DNA of 64,000 nucleotides, taken from assembly GCA_963210315.1 (NCBI GenBank), contig OY723296.1:62001-126000 (forward strand), read 5' to 3'. The first letter of the stretch is position 1. Each line of letters starts with the position of its first letter. Positions 1 to 11,856 of this stretch are shown one piece after another. The translations under genes and the position numbers were made by a program. The notes beneath the pieces were generated by a model. The model was not told the origin of the DNA. It saw only the letters and a list, made by a program, of their open reading frames with translations, and did no database searches. The stretch is from Rhynchopus euleeides (Eukaryota > Euglenozoa > Diplonemea > Diplonemida > Diplonemidae).

Positions 1-1040
1 AGGGAGACAAAGAGGTAGCGGAACAAGCCCTTGTAGGTGTGTCCTGTGACAGGCAAGCACGACCTTCCGGAACTGAGCACCTGTCCCATGCTGCGACACA
101 TTCAGTGCAAGGTTTGTACAGGTCTTGTCGAATATTTTTTTGTTGTCTCATCCAGCAGGGGTGGAGCTTGAAATATGGGGTTGCGGGCTGGATCGGGTCA
201 GATCGGGTCAGCCAATTTTTTCTTATGGGTTCCCCCCCGGTTCGTCTCAGAGATCAGTGCTCGGGCCCAGCCTCCCGCGAGGTACCGGAACCGATATGCA
301 GCCCCGGACGCGCAAGGACTTGGTTACAAGACAAACACATGCCGTAGGGGGGGTCTGGGAGGCGGAGCTCCCAGCCGCCGGAGGCCACGGTAGTGAACAT
401 CTGTGACTTGCGGGCGTACGGATTCTGTGTGAGTTGGCTGCGTCCTCCTGAGGATACTGAGATTCCCTGATGTAAAGGGCTTGGGTACAAGACAGGCACA
501 TGCCACAGGGGGGTCTGGGGGGCGGAGCCCCCCAGCCACCGGAGGCCACGGTAGTAAACGTCTGTTGCACGGTACGGGTTGGGCAGCTTCATTTGTCCTC
601 TATTGTGACTGTTTGAGGCCTGTGCTCATGTCGCTGGGGTCACTTTGCTCACGAAACGCCTCCTGGTCACCTTGAGGCCCCAAGGCGAGGAGCCAACTTT
701 TCCGGTTTCCCGAAAATCTATATTTTTTTTTCTTTTTACCCCTGACCTGATTTTTTGTGAGGGCCTGCAGAAAATCAGGTCAGCTGACCCGAAAAAACCC
801 CCAAGCTCCACCCCTGTCATCCAGTACCCTGATCAGCCGCATGGCGAGCCCCTTGCAGTCATGGAGTGCTGGGGTGACGTAGCGGGCATTGGGAAGCACA
901 CCTGCCAAGAGGGAGGGGTAGCCAGCCTCTTTCATCTCAGAGAGAGTCAGGTGCGGGTATCGATGCACCTGTTGATACCAGCGTTCTTCTGGGATGTCGC
1001 ACAGTGAGCATCGGTGTCCTCGCCCCCCGCATCGCCTCAT
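1..1040 (-). CDS. Partial copy of the unrecognised two-exon transposon-borne gene
   Basis: Exon 1 runs 1040-828 on the minus strand and encodes about 71 residues starting MRRCGGRGHRCSLCD. Exon 2 starts at 80 and runs off the left edge of the window. The intron (827-81) begins GTAC and ends ACAG. It is enlarged from 78 nt in the second copy by a 661-bp hAT-like insertion plus an 8-bp target duplication. Exon 1 differs from the second copy by at least one residue (Met for Ile). Only the first part of the protein can be seen here. I do not recognise the family. The Cys/His cluster at the N terminus could be a small zinc-binding site. Confidence 0.55.
156..816. mobile_element. Non-autonomous hAT-like element inside an intron
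   Basis: The termini are CAGGGGTGGAGCTTG and its inverted copy at 802-816. The flanks TCATCCAG (148-155 and 817-824) form an 8-bp target duplication, as expected for hAT elements. The second copy of the host segment has this octamer once (53019-53026), proving the insertion and its exact ends. It has no transposase. Inside are two copies (about 335-405 and 497-565) of a roughly 70-bp motif, with GGAGCCCCCCAGCC at its core in the second copy, that recurs in other elements of this window. Confidence 0.92.
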
Positions 1041-1305
1041 TGTTGCCCACTGCTGATCTATACTCCCGCTAGCGGGAGTTGGACTCCCCCTAGTTGAGAC
1101 TCCCGAAAAGGGTTAAACCCGGTAGTGGTACCCTACCCCCGCTGGAGTCCACCGTGCAAGGCCGGATCAGCCCACGGGTGGGTTTGAGGAAGAAATCTGG
1201 GGGGGCAAATTTTGCTGCGACTTCCGGTTTCACCCGGCCGAACTCCAGCATCTATCCAGACCCACGGTGCCAAGCCGTTCGCCCGTGTCGCGATCATTCG
1301 CGGCT

Positions 1306-1686
1306 TCAGGCTGCCCCCGACGACACGTTTGTATCCTGCACCTTGCCATACTTCGCCTCCACCTTGTATATGACGGAGAGCGCCCTCCTTCCGCATCGTT
1401 GCGACTTCCCTGACAGCGAACTTATCCATGTCAGGGAAGACATGGCGATGATTGCGTTGGCCACCTGGGTGCTGTGCTGGTGGAGCTCCTTGCTCAACAC
1501 CGTTGCTAGGAGCCTTCTAATGGATCCCAGTGTCAGCACACTGCCCCCTTTTTTAACAGGGAAGGCCGTGCAAAAATCATGCACAATGTTCGTTGCCTCC
1601 GCAGCCTCGGGACTCTCTGCGCTCTTCTTCTTCTTAATCGACTTTGCCGCCGGCTTCGCTGCCGGCTTCGTTGTCGTCTTCCCCAT
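1306..1686 (-). CDS. Histone H2B-like protein, transposon-borne copy 1
   Basis: This is a 126-residue frame. Residues 1-30 are a lysine/alanine-rich tail starting MGKTTTKPAAKPAAK. Residues of about 33-85 resemble H2B from the end of helix 2 to helix C: a NIVHDF segment (compare SFVNDIF), then SVLTLGSIRRLLATVLSKEL and an HQHS segment (compare the [22 protein letters not shown] region). The last 40 residues do not resemble H2B, so the frame may be altered there or the true 3' end may be spliced. The first third of the canonical fold (helix 1 and the start of helix 2) is not apparent. An AG acceptor-like site lies 16 bases before the ATG. The second copy is at 53508-53888 and differs by one Gln/Lys substitution. 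Confidence 0.5.
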   Translation of the reverse strand: MGKTTTKPAAKPAAKSIKKKKSAESPEAAEATNIVHDFCTAFPVKKGGSVLTLGSIRRLLATVLSKELHQHSTQVANAIIAMSSLTWISSLSGKSQRCGRRALSVIYKVEAKYGKVQDTNVSSGAA

Positions 1687-1959
1687 TTTTGTGAATCAGG
1701 TCTGCGAGCTGGGATGGGTGGAAACGTCCGTTTCGTTTGGTGTGGCTGTACTTCAGTGACGAGTGCCACATTGCATAGGTATCATGGGAAAAATGAGTGA
1801 AAATAGGTGAAAAGACTCCCGCTAGGGGGAGTCAGACTCCCCCTAGCGGGAGTATAGACTCCCGCTAGCGGGAGTCTATACTCCCGCTAGCGGGAGTTGG
1901 ACTCCCCCTAGTTGAGACTCCCGAAAAGGGTTACCCTACCCCCGCTGGAGTCCACCGTG

Positions 1960-2619
1960 TGTGTGTAGTAAAGGGGGGATACCATGGAAAGGCCCACTTC
2001 CGCACGATATAAGGACCGGCCCTGGGGGGTGCCGATTTTTTTTTTTGAACACACACACCCAACCTTGGGCTTTTGCAAGAAAAGACGGCGAAGGACGTCT
2101 GACTTGGTGTGAAGCCTCAACGAAAAAACTCTTGGTGACGAAATACACAAGTCTCCTGGCTGATGAAGGTGTGGTGGTGTGATGAGTGTAGAGCACGGAA
2201 CGCCTCCTCAAAACCGATCCTGAAAAATTTCCTATAACATCTTGCAATGTCTTCGAAAAAAAAATCGAAAAGTAAAGCGGCGCCGGCTTCTCGATCACAC
2301 GCACCGCCCCCTCCAGAATGCAAAGGTGAAAGCAGCAGGCTGAGATGCGCCCAACCCATGTGCACCTGTGGGCGATGCACATGTGACCACAGACAGGCGT
2401 GTTCTCGGACTTACTCAATTCAGTTCAGCAAGAAACACCACGCGGCTGGACCGGGGGTTGCTGAGAGGGCACTGCCCAAAACGTGAAACAATTCGCTGGG
2501 CAAGCCAGCGGTAGAAGAAACATTGCCGAAGTGCCGCAACCATCAATTCGTTCCTTTCAAGGGCACAACGGGATGCCACCTGGCAAACACTGCTCAGCCT
2601 GCCGTCGAATCAGGTCGAA
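1960..2619. other. Intergenic, downstream of the insulysin gene
   Basis: No coding frame with family features is seen. A T-run at about 2036-2046 and A-runs near 2257 are the only notable composition changes. It lies between the TIR element and the stop codon of the protease gene and presumably holds that gene's 3' UTR. Confidence 0.4.
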
Positions 2620-5600
2620 TCAGAGGTTGGCTTCGTGGAAGGGTTGCGGGTACGTTGCCAGGTGCATCTTCAGCTCCCCAGAGCGCATGATGTATGCAAC
2701 GTCCACCTCCACGTCGTCGAGGTCCGCCACCTTGATGTTGAGGAGGTGGTCCTCCTTCTCCGCTTCGGTCGCTGTTGCCTCGTCTGCCTTGGCCACTGTG
2801 GCGGAGTTGCCGCTGCTCTTCACCAGGTCCACCTTCTGCGCGAGCTTCCGTGGCTCTTTCAGCGCAATCGGGGTTGCCCCCTGGGATTCGAGCCCCTTCC
2901 ACCTCGCCACGAGGCCTTCATACTCCGCCTTCTGCTCTGGGCTCGTGTTGTAGATGAAGCTCGTGATGGAGGCCCGCTTGTCCGACGCGAGGGAGATCTT
3001 CTCCCTGTAGAATTCGCGGAGCTGGTCCAGCGTCAGCACCTCCAGGGCAGAGATGGTTGCCTCCAGCCTGTCAAACTCAAACGAGCGGGTCTCGATGTGC
3101 CGCCACCACCTCTCCAGCTGGTCGAACAGTGTCTTCGGCTTGTCACGCTTCTTCTCGATCGTCGACTGCAGCACCTTGTTGAAGTCTTCTTCCGTCAGGG
3201 TGTCAATCCAGGTATCCAGCGCGCTGATGAAGCAGTGTATCCTCGAGTAGGCATACCACGGGTCGCACAGAGCACTCTGCACGACAAACTCAAACGAAAC
3301 ACTCACCTCTGTGTAACGCACTGCCGACCACACCGCGTAACCGAGCTGCTCCGTCGTGCGGAGCGTGTGGTAGAAGATGTGCTCGATCAGCGATTCGAAC
3401 ACCCCGGCACATGCCCTGTTGAAGGCGGTGATGCTGCCCAGCTGGATGTGGCACATCGCAAGCGAGTTGTTCCCTGTGGGGTTCGGGGACAGGCTGGGGA
3501 TGATGTAGTTCTTCCCAGCAGGGATCTGGTGCACCCGCCCGAACGAGGGGAAGTGCGTGGAAGGGAAGAACGACTTCGACACGTCGAACCATTCGGGGAT
3601 GGAGGTGATCAGGCTCTGCACCCGGTTCTTCGTGAGGTTCCCCCCGACGAACAGCACGAGGCGCAGCTGCGAGCGGAACTCGCGGATGAAACGGCTCATG
3701 TCCTCACGGGTCAGCGACAGGGCCACCTCCAGCTGCTCGGGTGCCGGGTAGCAGGGGGAGCGCGTCGCGATCTGAATCGTGTCCTGCCCATGTGTCACGG
3801 GCTGTTTTGTGCGGTGCGTCCTGAGCTCCTGCACGAAGCACTGTCGGCGGGTCTCGAAGATCGCAGCCTCTTCGTCGTTGAGCTCCCACAGCTCGTTGGT
3901 GCGGCGGAGGATGCTCTCCAGCAACACAGGCAGCTTCTGGTCCAGGCCCCCCATGTGGAAGCGGATGCCTGTCGCCATGCACTGAATGCTCAGGTGCAGG
4001 TTTGCGATGTCAGCAAAGTAGGATGCTGTCGCGTTCAGCTCGAAGATGAGATGCACATACAGCCGTGTCAGCACCCTGTGGCGCACAGACAGCGACGCAA
4101 CGGGAGACGCAAACGTCATCATGAGATAACTCTTGGGGACGTTGTAGTGGTTGTCCTTCCAGAACCACGCCTCGATCTCTGACTCGCTGACCTTCTCCCA
4201 TTGCGTGTTGCGCGAGCGGTCGAAGAGTTTGATGGGGTGGTGTGGGTCGGGGAGCTCGTCCTCTGCGCTCTTGTGGATGTCGAAGCTGTCCGGCATGAAG
4301 CGGTTGATGTCGGGCAGGCGGAGGTGGTAGCCAGCTGCCTGTGTGGGGGTGGCCTGCTGCCACTGCTCCAGCCAGTCCTGCGGCACGTCCCACGCCCCGT
4401 ACTGCTTCTCGATGAATGGCGTGTCCCTGCGAGCAGTTCAGTCAGATCTGGGGTGCTGCAATTCTGCATACCTGTCGAAAGCAACGGGCACCGAGTCCGG
4501 GGCAAATTCAGAACGCTTCACGCAAATGACAGCGTTGTCGGGCTTCAGGATGTTGATGAACTGGTTAGTCTGTAGGGGGTGGGGTGTGGTGAAGAAGGCC
4601 GTGGTGGGGATGGATGCGCACAACGATAATTACACACCTGCTCTTCCGACCTCTCGAACACAACCGTGTCGCCCGACAGGATGTGCTCGGGGGGGAACCT
4701 GTTCATTGCCACGGCACACTCCTGCGTGTGGGAGAACGGGTTCCGCATCATTTCTGAATAGTGGAACTCTGCAAGAGACTGGCCACGCACCTCCTGGAAC
4801 ACCTCGTCACTGATGCCTTCCTCCTTGATGATTGCAATGTACACGAAGATCATGTGCACGATCTCACGGATGTGCTTTGTCCCTTCGTCAGTGAGGTAGA
4901 CGCCGATTTGGAACAGCAATTTGTCCGCCCCCAGTTCCAGCATCGGACCACTGACCAACGCATTGGCCCAGTGCCGCCGCTTCAGCTCGTATATGATGGT
5001 CCCCTCACACTCGTGACCGAGCAGGTGGGACACTGCGCCCCAGGGCTTGGTGCGGTAGACGGAGTAGGAGAAAGGGCACTCCCAGATGACACTGAGGTTC
5101 GCCTCCTCAGCAACAGTCCTGACGAAGTAGATCTTCCGGGATGCATCCTCTTTGAAGAGGTCGGCTGTCTTCCACGGCGCATGGCCGTGGTTGCTCTGGT
5201 CGCTTGTGTTGCTGATGGCCTCGTACTTCTCCCTCACCATGCCCAGGAGGGTGTCGCAGTCGTCCTTCCCATAGACGCAGAGGCGCAGGTTCTGCACGGT
5301 GTAGTGCTGCTTCTGGAAGCGGATGAGAAAGTCCCTCACGTTGATCCCCTTCTCCCGCGGGGTGTCAAGCAAGGTCTGTTTGTTCCCCGCAGCAAACCGC
5401 GAGTAGGGGTGCTCGGGGCGCACCAGCTGCTTGAGAAACGATGTCGCAAAGTGGAAGCCTTCTTGGGTGCGCGCTCGTTGGTACTCAGACTCGACAGCCA
5501 TCAGCTCCCTCCCTGTGGCGCTCTCTGTGAACAGCGGCGCAATGAAAAACTGTGCAAAGCGGTCTAACGCACCGTCCAGCATCGAGACGCCTACCTCAAA

Positions 5601-5915
5601 GGAGTAGCAAGTGTTCTCCATAGAGGTGAAAGCATTGAGCCTTCCGCCACTGCGCGTGACATAGCTCTCGTAGGCCCCTTCATGCGGGTACTTCTCCGTG
5701 CCCAGGAACATCATGTGCTCGCAGAAATGCGCGAGACCTGGCACCTCATCGGGGTCGTTGATCTTTCCCACCTTGCAGTCCATGGACGCCGCCCCACGCG
5801 AGGTGTTGGGGTCACTAATGACGAGCACCTGGAGCCCATTCTTCAGCGTCGCATGTTTGTAGCTCCTGCCACTCTGCACATCGATCGACGGGATCTCCAG
5901 CTCTGGCGAGGCCAT
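2620..5915 (-). CDS. Insulysin-type M16 zinc metalloprotease
   Basis: Three exons (5915-4638, 4569-4472, 4426-2620) join in frame to 1,060 residues, close to the usual length of insulin-degrading enzymes (about 1,000). The introns are 68 and 45 nt, both GT-AG. The inverted zinc motif HFCEH is at residues 63-67, followed by MMFLGT and KYP, as in insulysin. The distal glutamate ligand is E144 in AVESEY, the family's spacing of 81 residues from the first histidine. The C-terminal half reads as the inactive M16 domains (for example QLGYAVWS). No signal peptide or peroxisomal C terminus is seen, so a cytosolic peptidase that degrades short peptides is expected. The ATG at 5915 follows a CTGCAG acceptor-like site by 16 bases and begins the conserved MASPELEIPS segment. 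Confidence 0.93.
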
Positions 5916-6096
5916 CGCCAAGCTCCTCCGTCTGCAGGGCGGTGGTGTGATGCTGCGAAACAATGCCGAACACGCAAGCGGGGCACAGCAAGGGTGGGTG
6001 GGTGGACTGGGGTGGGATGGGGGTGTGTATCCACGAGCTGCTGATCGAAGCCCCTCTGCCCTGCTCGTGACAACGAGAGGTCCAGGCTGCACCCAG

Positions 6097-9000
6097 TTAC
6101 TTCACCCGCCCTTTGCCAGCAGCCAGCACAGCGGATGCGGCTGTTGCCGCGTCTGTTTGCTTTATGGTCGGCAAGAGGCCCTGCCGCTCGTACTTCACCA
6201 TGTGGCTGAAGGGCATGCTCTTGTGCCGGTTCGACGACACCTGCAGAGTAGGGGGGGGGGGTGTGGTGGGTTGTGTTTGGCACGGGCATCATTGAATGTC
6301 ACACGACAGGCAGGGCTTTTATACAGAGCAGTGCCGCTGCAGTGCCCCATCCTCCTCCTTCGCAAATCGCACGACACAGGCTGTCAACACACGGCATACA
6401 TATTCGTATGGGTTGGGATCTGCGCGCTTCAAAGGGATTCGCGTCGGCATTGCCAGGCGCTTCTTGTCCATCGCAATGATGTGCGACGGGGGCAGGGGGT
6501 TGAGGTACAGCTGAAGGCCAGGACGTATCTTGTCCTTCTGGCTCGTAGGTGACGGGCAGCCCTTCTTCAGCTTCGGCACGTGCTGGAAGAGAGTGAAGGG
6601 GACCACGCCGTAGCAGCCGAACCTGTTCTTGGAACCGTCCCGCTGCACCCCGTCGGCCTTTTTGCGCGCATTCGCCAGCCGAGTGTACTTCTGCTTTCTC
6701 TTTGTGTTTGGCGACGCAGCCTTCACCTCGATCACCTTCTCCTCCTCGTAGTGGAAGCCTTGGAGTGACGGGACAGACTTACGCTTCAGGAAGCGTTGCA
6801 CAGGGGACACATAGTGCTTTCCTGATACGTACATGTCGAATATTTTCGCCTTGAGATGGTCGTCCAAAAACTTCTCACGCTGCTTGGCGGCACGGTGGAT
6901 AAGTTTGTCAACCCGGCGCACTGCTTCGTCGAGGTCCTGTGTCTGCCACAGCAGCTTCTTGCCCTTCTCGGCAAGGGAGAGTTTCTCGGAGAAGCCACCG
7001 CCTTTGCGGATAACGTTCCACATGCGCAGCTCGTCGCTGTCGCACCAAGACTCGAAGACGGTGTGGAACCCATCGCGCGTGACAAATCGCGTCGCGGTGT
7101 CGATACCCGCGCCTGGGACGAGATCCATGAAAGCTTTGTAGAGGGACTGCACACGGTCCTGGCTCGGTGTGTGATCCCCCCCAAACTCAGCACGGTCGAT
7201 GTTCGTCACCAGGGCACGGACACACTCAGGACGCAGTACCTTGTATGTCGTTGTGGCGCGACTTTTGCGTGCCGCCTCAGACCATCCCCAACTGCCTCTG
7301 CGAAGACGCTGCAGCGAGTGTGGGTCGAGCACCACGGGGCGTGCGTAGTGTTCGAAGAGGAGATTCATCACACGCTCGCAGTCCTGCGTGAGGACAGGAT
7401 TGCCGCTGCTATCCCGCTCCGTCAGAGGCACGCCGAAGAAGACTGGCGGGGGGTAGGGCACGTCCCTGCCATTCCGCCTGGCATCGGTCAGCTTCAGCTT
7501 GAACTCACCGTCCTGCACCCACCCCATGCTGCCCAGCAGCCGGCACACCCAGTGCGGGTCTGCGTAGCACTGGTCCTCGATGAAGGACTGGAAGCCTTCG
7601 ACTGACAGGGCACGGGGGTCACTGTCCTTGTCATGATCCGACTTCGCATCGCTGTTATGGGAAGCAGAGCTCTTCGTCGTGAGGCGTGCCGAGGGGGGCC
7701 CTGTCCCTGCAGCATAGGGGGCGTGTGCGTAGCGCCCCTCGTTAAAGACCTGTGTGGCGAGGAGGTACTCGGGGTACACCTTCTCCGACCACACGCACAG
7801 GGCGGAGAGGGTCTCGTAGGAGATGCCCCCGATCCGTTCGTGCATGTTCTTCGCTGCGGTCAGGACACTGGAGGACAGTTTGGTGGGCTCGTCCTTCTCG
7901 AAGCACGCTGTGACGATGGGGTGCGACCCCATCGCATCCGATTCCTTCAGCGTGGGCTCCAGCTTGTATGAGTGGGTGAACCCTGTCTCCTTGTCATAAA
8001 TCCTGATCAGGTTTGCAATATAGTTCGCCATCTTGTGGTCGTGCGCTGCTTGGGGGCGGAAGCCCCCAAGCGACAGCGCCATGACTGCTGTCTGCTCCGC
8101 CCGCGTCTTCAGCGTGGTCAGCGCACCTGCCGTGATGTAGTGGAGGACATCTGAGGTGAACCGGTAGTTGGGCAGCTCCTCTGCGTTGCATGAGTCCACG
8201 CACGCAAGGGCCTTGAACCCCAGCTTGATCCCCACCTTCGCCACCTTGCGGATGAGGGTACTTCCGAGACTGCGCGGCACCAGGTCCTTCTCGTTGATGA
8301 ACTGGTGAACCTTGACGCCATCCAGCACCCGGCTCTTCGACTTCTCGTTCCAATCCTTGATGTTGAACACATTCGGCGCCCCATATGAATAGATGTCCGA
8401 CACTGCAATGCGCTGGATCTTCGCAGCATGGAGGTACGCCCCCAGCAACAGGCTCGTGGCGCCTCCCAGCGAGTGGCCTGTCAGGGCAATCGAGAGGTTC
8501 CGCCCAGGCTCAGCTTCGCGCTTTGCTATGAGTGCTGGGAGGATCTGGTGGAAGATGCGGTTGGCCCCGTCCACAAACCCCATGTGCGCCTTGACGCCGA
8601 CGAAGTTTGGAGGCACGGAGGGGGTGTCGTGGTCCACCTCGCCCTCGATGGAGAAGGGCGGCAGCTCCAGCTGTGTGGGGATGAACATGCAGTCTCGGAA
8701 GCAGTCGTTCAGATTCTGGGTCCCGGCGATCGCGATTGTGAGGCAGATATCATCCTTGTCAGTGCCGAGGCCTTTGGCAGCCGCTGTCACGTCGTCCACC
8801 ATGACCCATCCCGGCGGCACGGCAGGCAGCTCCTTGAACTTGATGCGCTCTTCTTCTTGGGATCTGCGCTCGTCGTCCGCCATGACCTTGCCGGCGTAGC
8901 ACACAAGGCGGATGAAGTCGAGGCTCTGCGTGCGTGACACCGCCAGCTGCCAGAGAGCAGGGTTCGACGCAACCTCCTGCCGTTTCCTCAGCGTCTCGGG

Positions 9001-10887
9001 AAGGCATCCGATACGCTCCATGTTGTCGCCGTAGGGCTTGACAGACACGCGGCCTCGGGACTTGGTGTCGGATGCGACTTCGCCGATGATAGGGCTGGGC
9101 GTGACAAGCACCTCGGGGTCCTCTTCGTAGACCGAGGCCTTCGGGAGGACGTCCTGTGCGAGGTAGCCGTACACACAGTTGCTGTCCTCAACCATGACGC
9201 CGACACGGCCACGTGCGGTCCCGACGACGACACCCTCGTCGCCTGAGGCAGGGATGTACACTTCGTCACCATCCTGCAACCCACGGAGCGGCCGTGCCTC
9301 GTCAGCTGTCACCGGCCTGACATTTCCCCACATGTCCTGTACCATCAGCAGCACGCCCCCTTCTGCTGTCTGGTGCATGGCGGCAAGTGTCCCGACGTAA
9401 GGCGGTGGGTAGTACAGCACAGGGGTGCGCCGTGGGAACACCCCGTTGTTGGCGTCCTCGCTTGTGTCAACCCCGACAAACTCCTCCAGCAGCTTGTGGT
9501 CCAGCTTCGTCGTCGTTACCTTGTTCAGCGACCTGCCGGTGCACAGGTGTATCCGGTTCAGGAAGTCGTCGACATTCTGATCCAGGATGGTTGCCTCCCT
9601 CCGGTACCTCTTCAGCACCTCGCTGGGCGATGCACGCAACTGCCCCTGCCTGATGGCCTGCACCCTGTCCCAGAACTCGGACCCCGTCGGCACGCGATAC
9701 GCTGCATGCGCCAGGAGCAGATGTCGGAAGCTCTCGACAAGCAGGGTGTTGCTGCAACGCTGATCCGCTTCATACGCCTCAGCCGCCGCCGCCAAGTCCT
9801 CCGGTGTCAGCACAGCGGCAGGGTGCAGCTTGGGGTCGTCGACCACCTCCTCCAGGACACCGACCACGCCATAGGAACCGGACGTCCCGCCCGACGCCTC
9901 GAGGAGGCTGAGGCGCAGCTTCTCCGCACGCGCCACCAGGTCGTCCTTCAGCACCACGACAAGGTCTCGCCGCACCTTCTCAATCAGATACGGCGGATAC
10001 CGGTGTGAGTAGTCGGGGATGTCCGACCTAGGCTCGTCGTCTTCGCTTTCAACACTCGAACAGGCACTGCGGGAGCCAGGCCGGTGCTGCCCGGGTGCGG
10101 CAAGGCGGGGGCTCTCAGCCTCGGAGGGTGTGAACCGCAGCGAGAAGCGCCTCTTGGCAGACAGGTCGAAGTTGTTGCGGGAGTTCCGCCGGAAGAACAC
10201 CTGGCTGGCCATGCGGGGCAGCTGGGGCGACGGCGGCTCTTCCACCGCTGGGAGGGCCGCGATGCTGACGCGCCGCCCCCCCTTGGGCACCGGGCGCGCC
10301 ACCACCTCCTCACGCTGCACCCGCAGCGGCTTGGCCACCGGCATCATCCCTGCAGCCTGCACACAGTTCGCAGGCAGCGAAGCACTCCGCAGCTTCTTGA
10401 CTGGGGGGAGCGGCGACGGCGATGGTGACGGCGACGGCCTGCTCGCCGCCTCCTCCACAGGCGCCTCCTTCACAGCCCCACGCGGCGGGCGGCCGACGCC
10501 AGGGCGCTTCCGCTTCTTCGGCACCACAGGCCCTGGCGACGCTGGTGGGGAGCGCGGCGTGCCCGACGTATAACTGAGAAACTCTGATGCCGCATGCTGA
10601 GACGACTGTGCGACCTGCTGCGTCTGCACCGCCGGTGTGCTGCACACGGCGCCCAAGGAGGAGCTGCGGGGGAAGGTCAGTGTGAACGGTGCAGCCTCTT
10701 CATTTGCGACGCGTCGCCTCTCCCCCTCCTCCCTCCGGATGCGGTCGTACACACTCACGTGGCCCTTGCCGCGCTTCACCGAAGGCAGCGACTTCCCGCC
10801 GGCAAGCTTGATGGGGGTGTCGCGCAGGCCGAAGGTGATTTTGCGCCATTGCTGCTTCTCGAGCTCCTTCTGGCGCCTGTCCTTCAT
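6097..10887 (-). CDS. Very long class 3 lipase-domain protein
   Basis: A 1,496-codon exon (10887-6400) plus an inferred last exon (6240-6097) gives 1,543 residues. The proposed intron (6399-6241) has a GTATGC donor and a pyrimidine-rich CTGCAG acceptor. Without splicing the protein would end after 26 unrelated codons. Residues 1-290 are Arg/Ser/Pro-rich and probably disordered. A class 3 lipase core follows at about 720-890: the IAIAGTQN segment, the nucleophile elbow GHSLGGA near residue 806 and NEKDLVPRSLG near 867, which holds the probable catalytic Asp. The catalytic His is not assigned. The last 550 residues are lysine-rich and unrecognised. The ATG lies five bases after a CCGCAG acceptor-like site. 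Substrate cannot be told. Class 3 lipases hydrolyse acylglycerols. Confidence 0.82.
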
Positions 10888-11361
10888 GGCACCTGCGGGG
10901 TGGTGTGGTGGGCAAGCAAACCTTATGATGAGGGCGGGCGGGGATCGCTAGTGTAGGGGGCGGTGTGGCAACAGCAGGGAGAGCAGGGGGTGGGGCTGTG
11001 GTGCAGAGTGTGTCAGCCGTGTCAAGCGCGACAAGCGCGACGAGTGAAAGGTATGAAACGAAGCAGAAGCAGAGAAAAATGGAGCAAACGAGTTCCTCTG
11101 TGCGCCGGATGCGCGGCTGGGCACAGTGTGTATTTTTTCAACCTGTCCCTGGCGATTCCCGCCTGGACAACTGGAGCAGCAGCAAGGGCAGAACACACAG
11201 GGGCGTGGCAAGGAGACACCTCAACGGGAGCATGCCTGGCAAAGGAGGTGGCACACTGACAGGTCGACACAGAGTGAAGGGCACAGACCACAGGCCACAC
11301 ATCAGGAGGCAAGGTGGTCAGCAGCATCAGCACGGCGGACTGCATCCGAGGCAGGGCTAGG
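10888..11361. other. Intergenic between lipase and small membrane protein genes
   Basis: No supported gene is seen. The AG at 10893-10894 (minus-strand reading CCGCAG) would serve as a splice acceptor for the lipase leader. The rest is mixed-composition spacer that includes the presumed 3' UTR of the gene at 11362. Confidence 0.4.
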
Positions 11362-11856
11362 CTAGGTGCAGGGCTTGTGCAGGGTTCTCACGCCTTCTTC
11401 GCTGCCTCGTACAGAAGGAGCTGCCTCGTACAGAAGAAGGTCGAGGTGCACCGTGCAGGGGATGGTGTCGCTCTTGCTGTCGACAGGCTTGCACAGAGAG
11501 TGCAGCGGCGCCTTACCGTCGAGGGTGTAGGCGTCACCCTGCAGCCGCAGTTGCGCAGAGGATTTGTCCTCTGCCAGCTCCCGCACTGCCTGGCTCATCG
11601 TTGTGTACCCTTGCATGCGTCTGTGCACCTTCCTGCTGTCTGGATACCGCACGAAGCAGTGCACCTTCTTACACAGCGGCGGCTCCACATCGAGATAGGG
11701 GTGGATGTTGCGCACACCCTGTGTCTGCATCACCACCGCCACGCCCAACAGGCCCCCCATTGCGATGCCGCAGTACACCACTCCCTTCGGGAGCCACCGC
11801 ACTGCCTGCGAATACACCTGGTTGACAATCGACGCCTCGATCACACCGGGTGCCAT
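11362..11856 (-). CDS. Small single-pass membrane protein, unrecognised
   Basis: The ATG at 11856 gives 164 residues. Residues of about 24-45 form one hydrophobic segment (GVVYCGIAMGGLLGVAVV), and the rest is soluble with an LDVEPPLCKKVHCFVRYPD segment. The open frame extends further upstream, but that part is proline-rich and low in protein character, so the internal ATG is preferred. It keeps the strand of its neighbours and ends 474 bases before the lipase gene's start. No family is recognised; the layout (short N terminus, one helix, about 120-residue tail) suits a tail facing the cytosol or an organelle lumen. Confidence 0.55.
   Translation of the reverse strand: MAPGVIEASIVNQVYSQAVRWLPKGVVYCGIAMGGLLGVAVVMQTQGVRNIHPYLDVEPPLCKKVHCFVRYPDSRKVHRRMQGYTTMSQAVRELAEDKSSAQLRLQGDAYTLDGKAPLHSLCKPVDSKSDTIPCTVHLDLLLYEAAPSVRGSEEGVRTLHKPCT

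Larger units (their letters stand above)
1..1959. mobile_element. Truncated first copy of the histone-bearing TIR element
   Basis: This stretch is nearly identical to 52872-54096: position 1 matches 52872 and position 825 matches 53027. The left end lies outside the window. The right end is the terminus CGCTGGAGTCCACCGTG at 1943-1959. It contains the 5' part of the unrecognised two-exon gene and an H2B-like gene, both on the minus strand. Two direct copies of the right-terminal motif (1063-1156 and 1816-1959) bracket the H2B-like cassette. The terminal block has extra palindromic units built from ACTCCCGCTAGCGGGAGT that the second copy lacks. A hAT-like element interrupts this copy at 156-816. 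Confidence 0.8.

Noticed and set aside
45-820. Short frames inside the hAT-like element at 156-816
   Set aside because: They arise from the GC-rich motif repeated there and have no conserved features.
2635-4182. A 515-codon plus-strand frame opposite the protease gene
   Set aside because: It is antisense to a well-supported M16 protease and shows no domain of its own.
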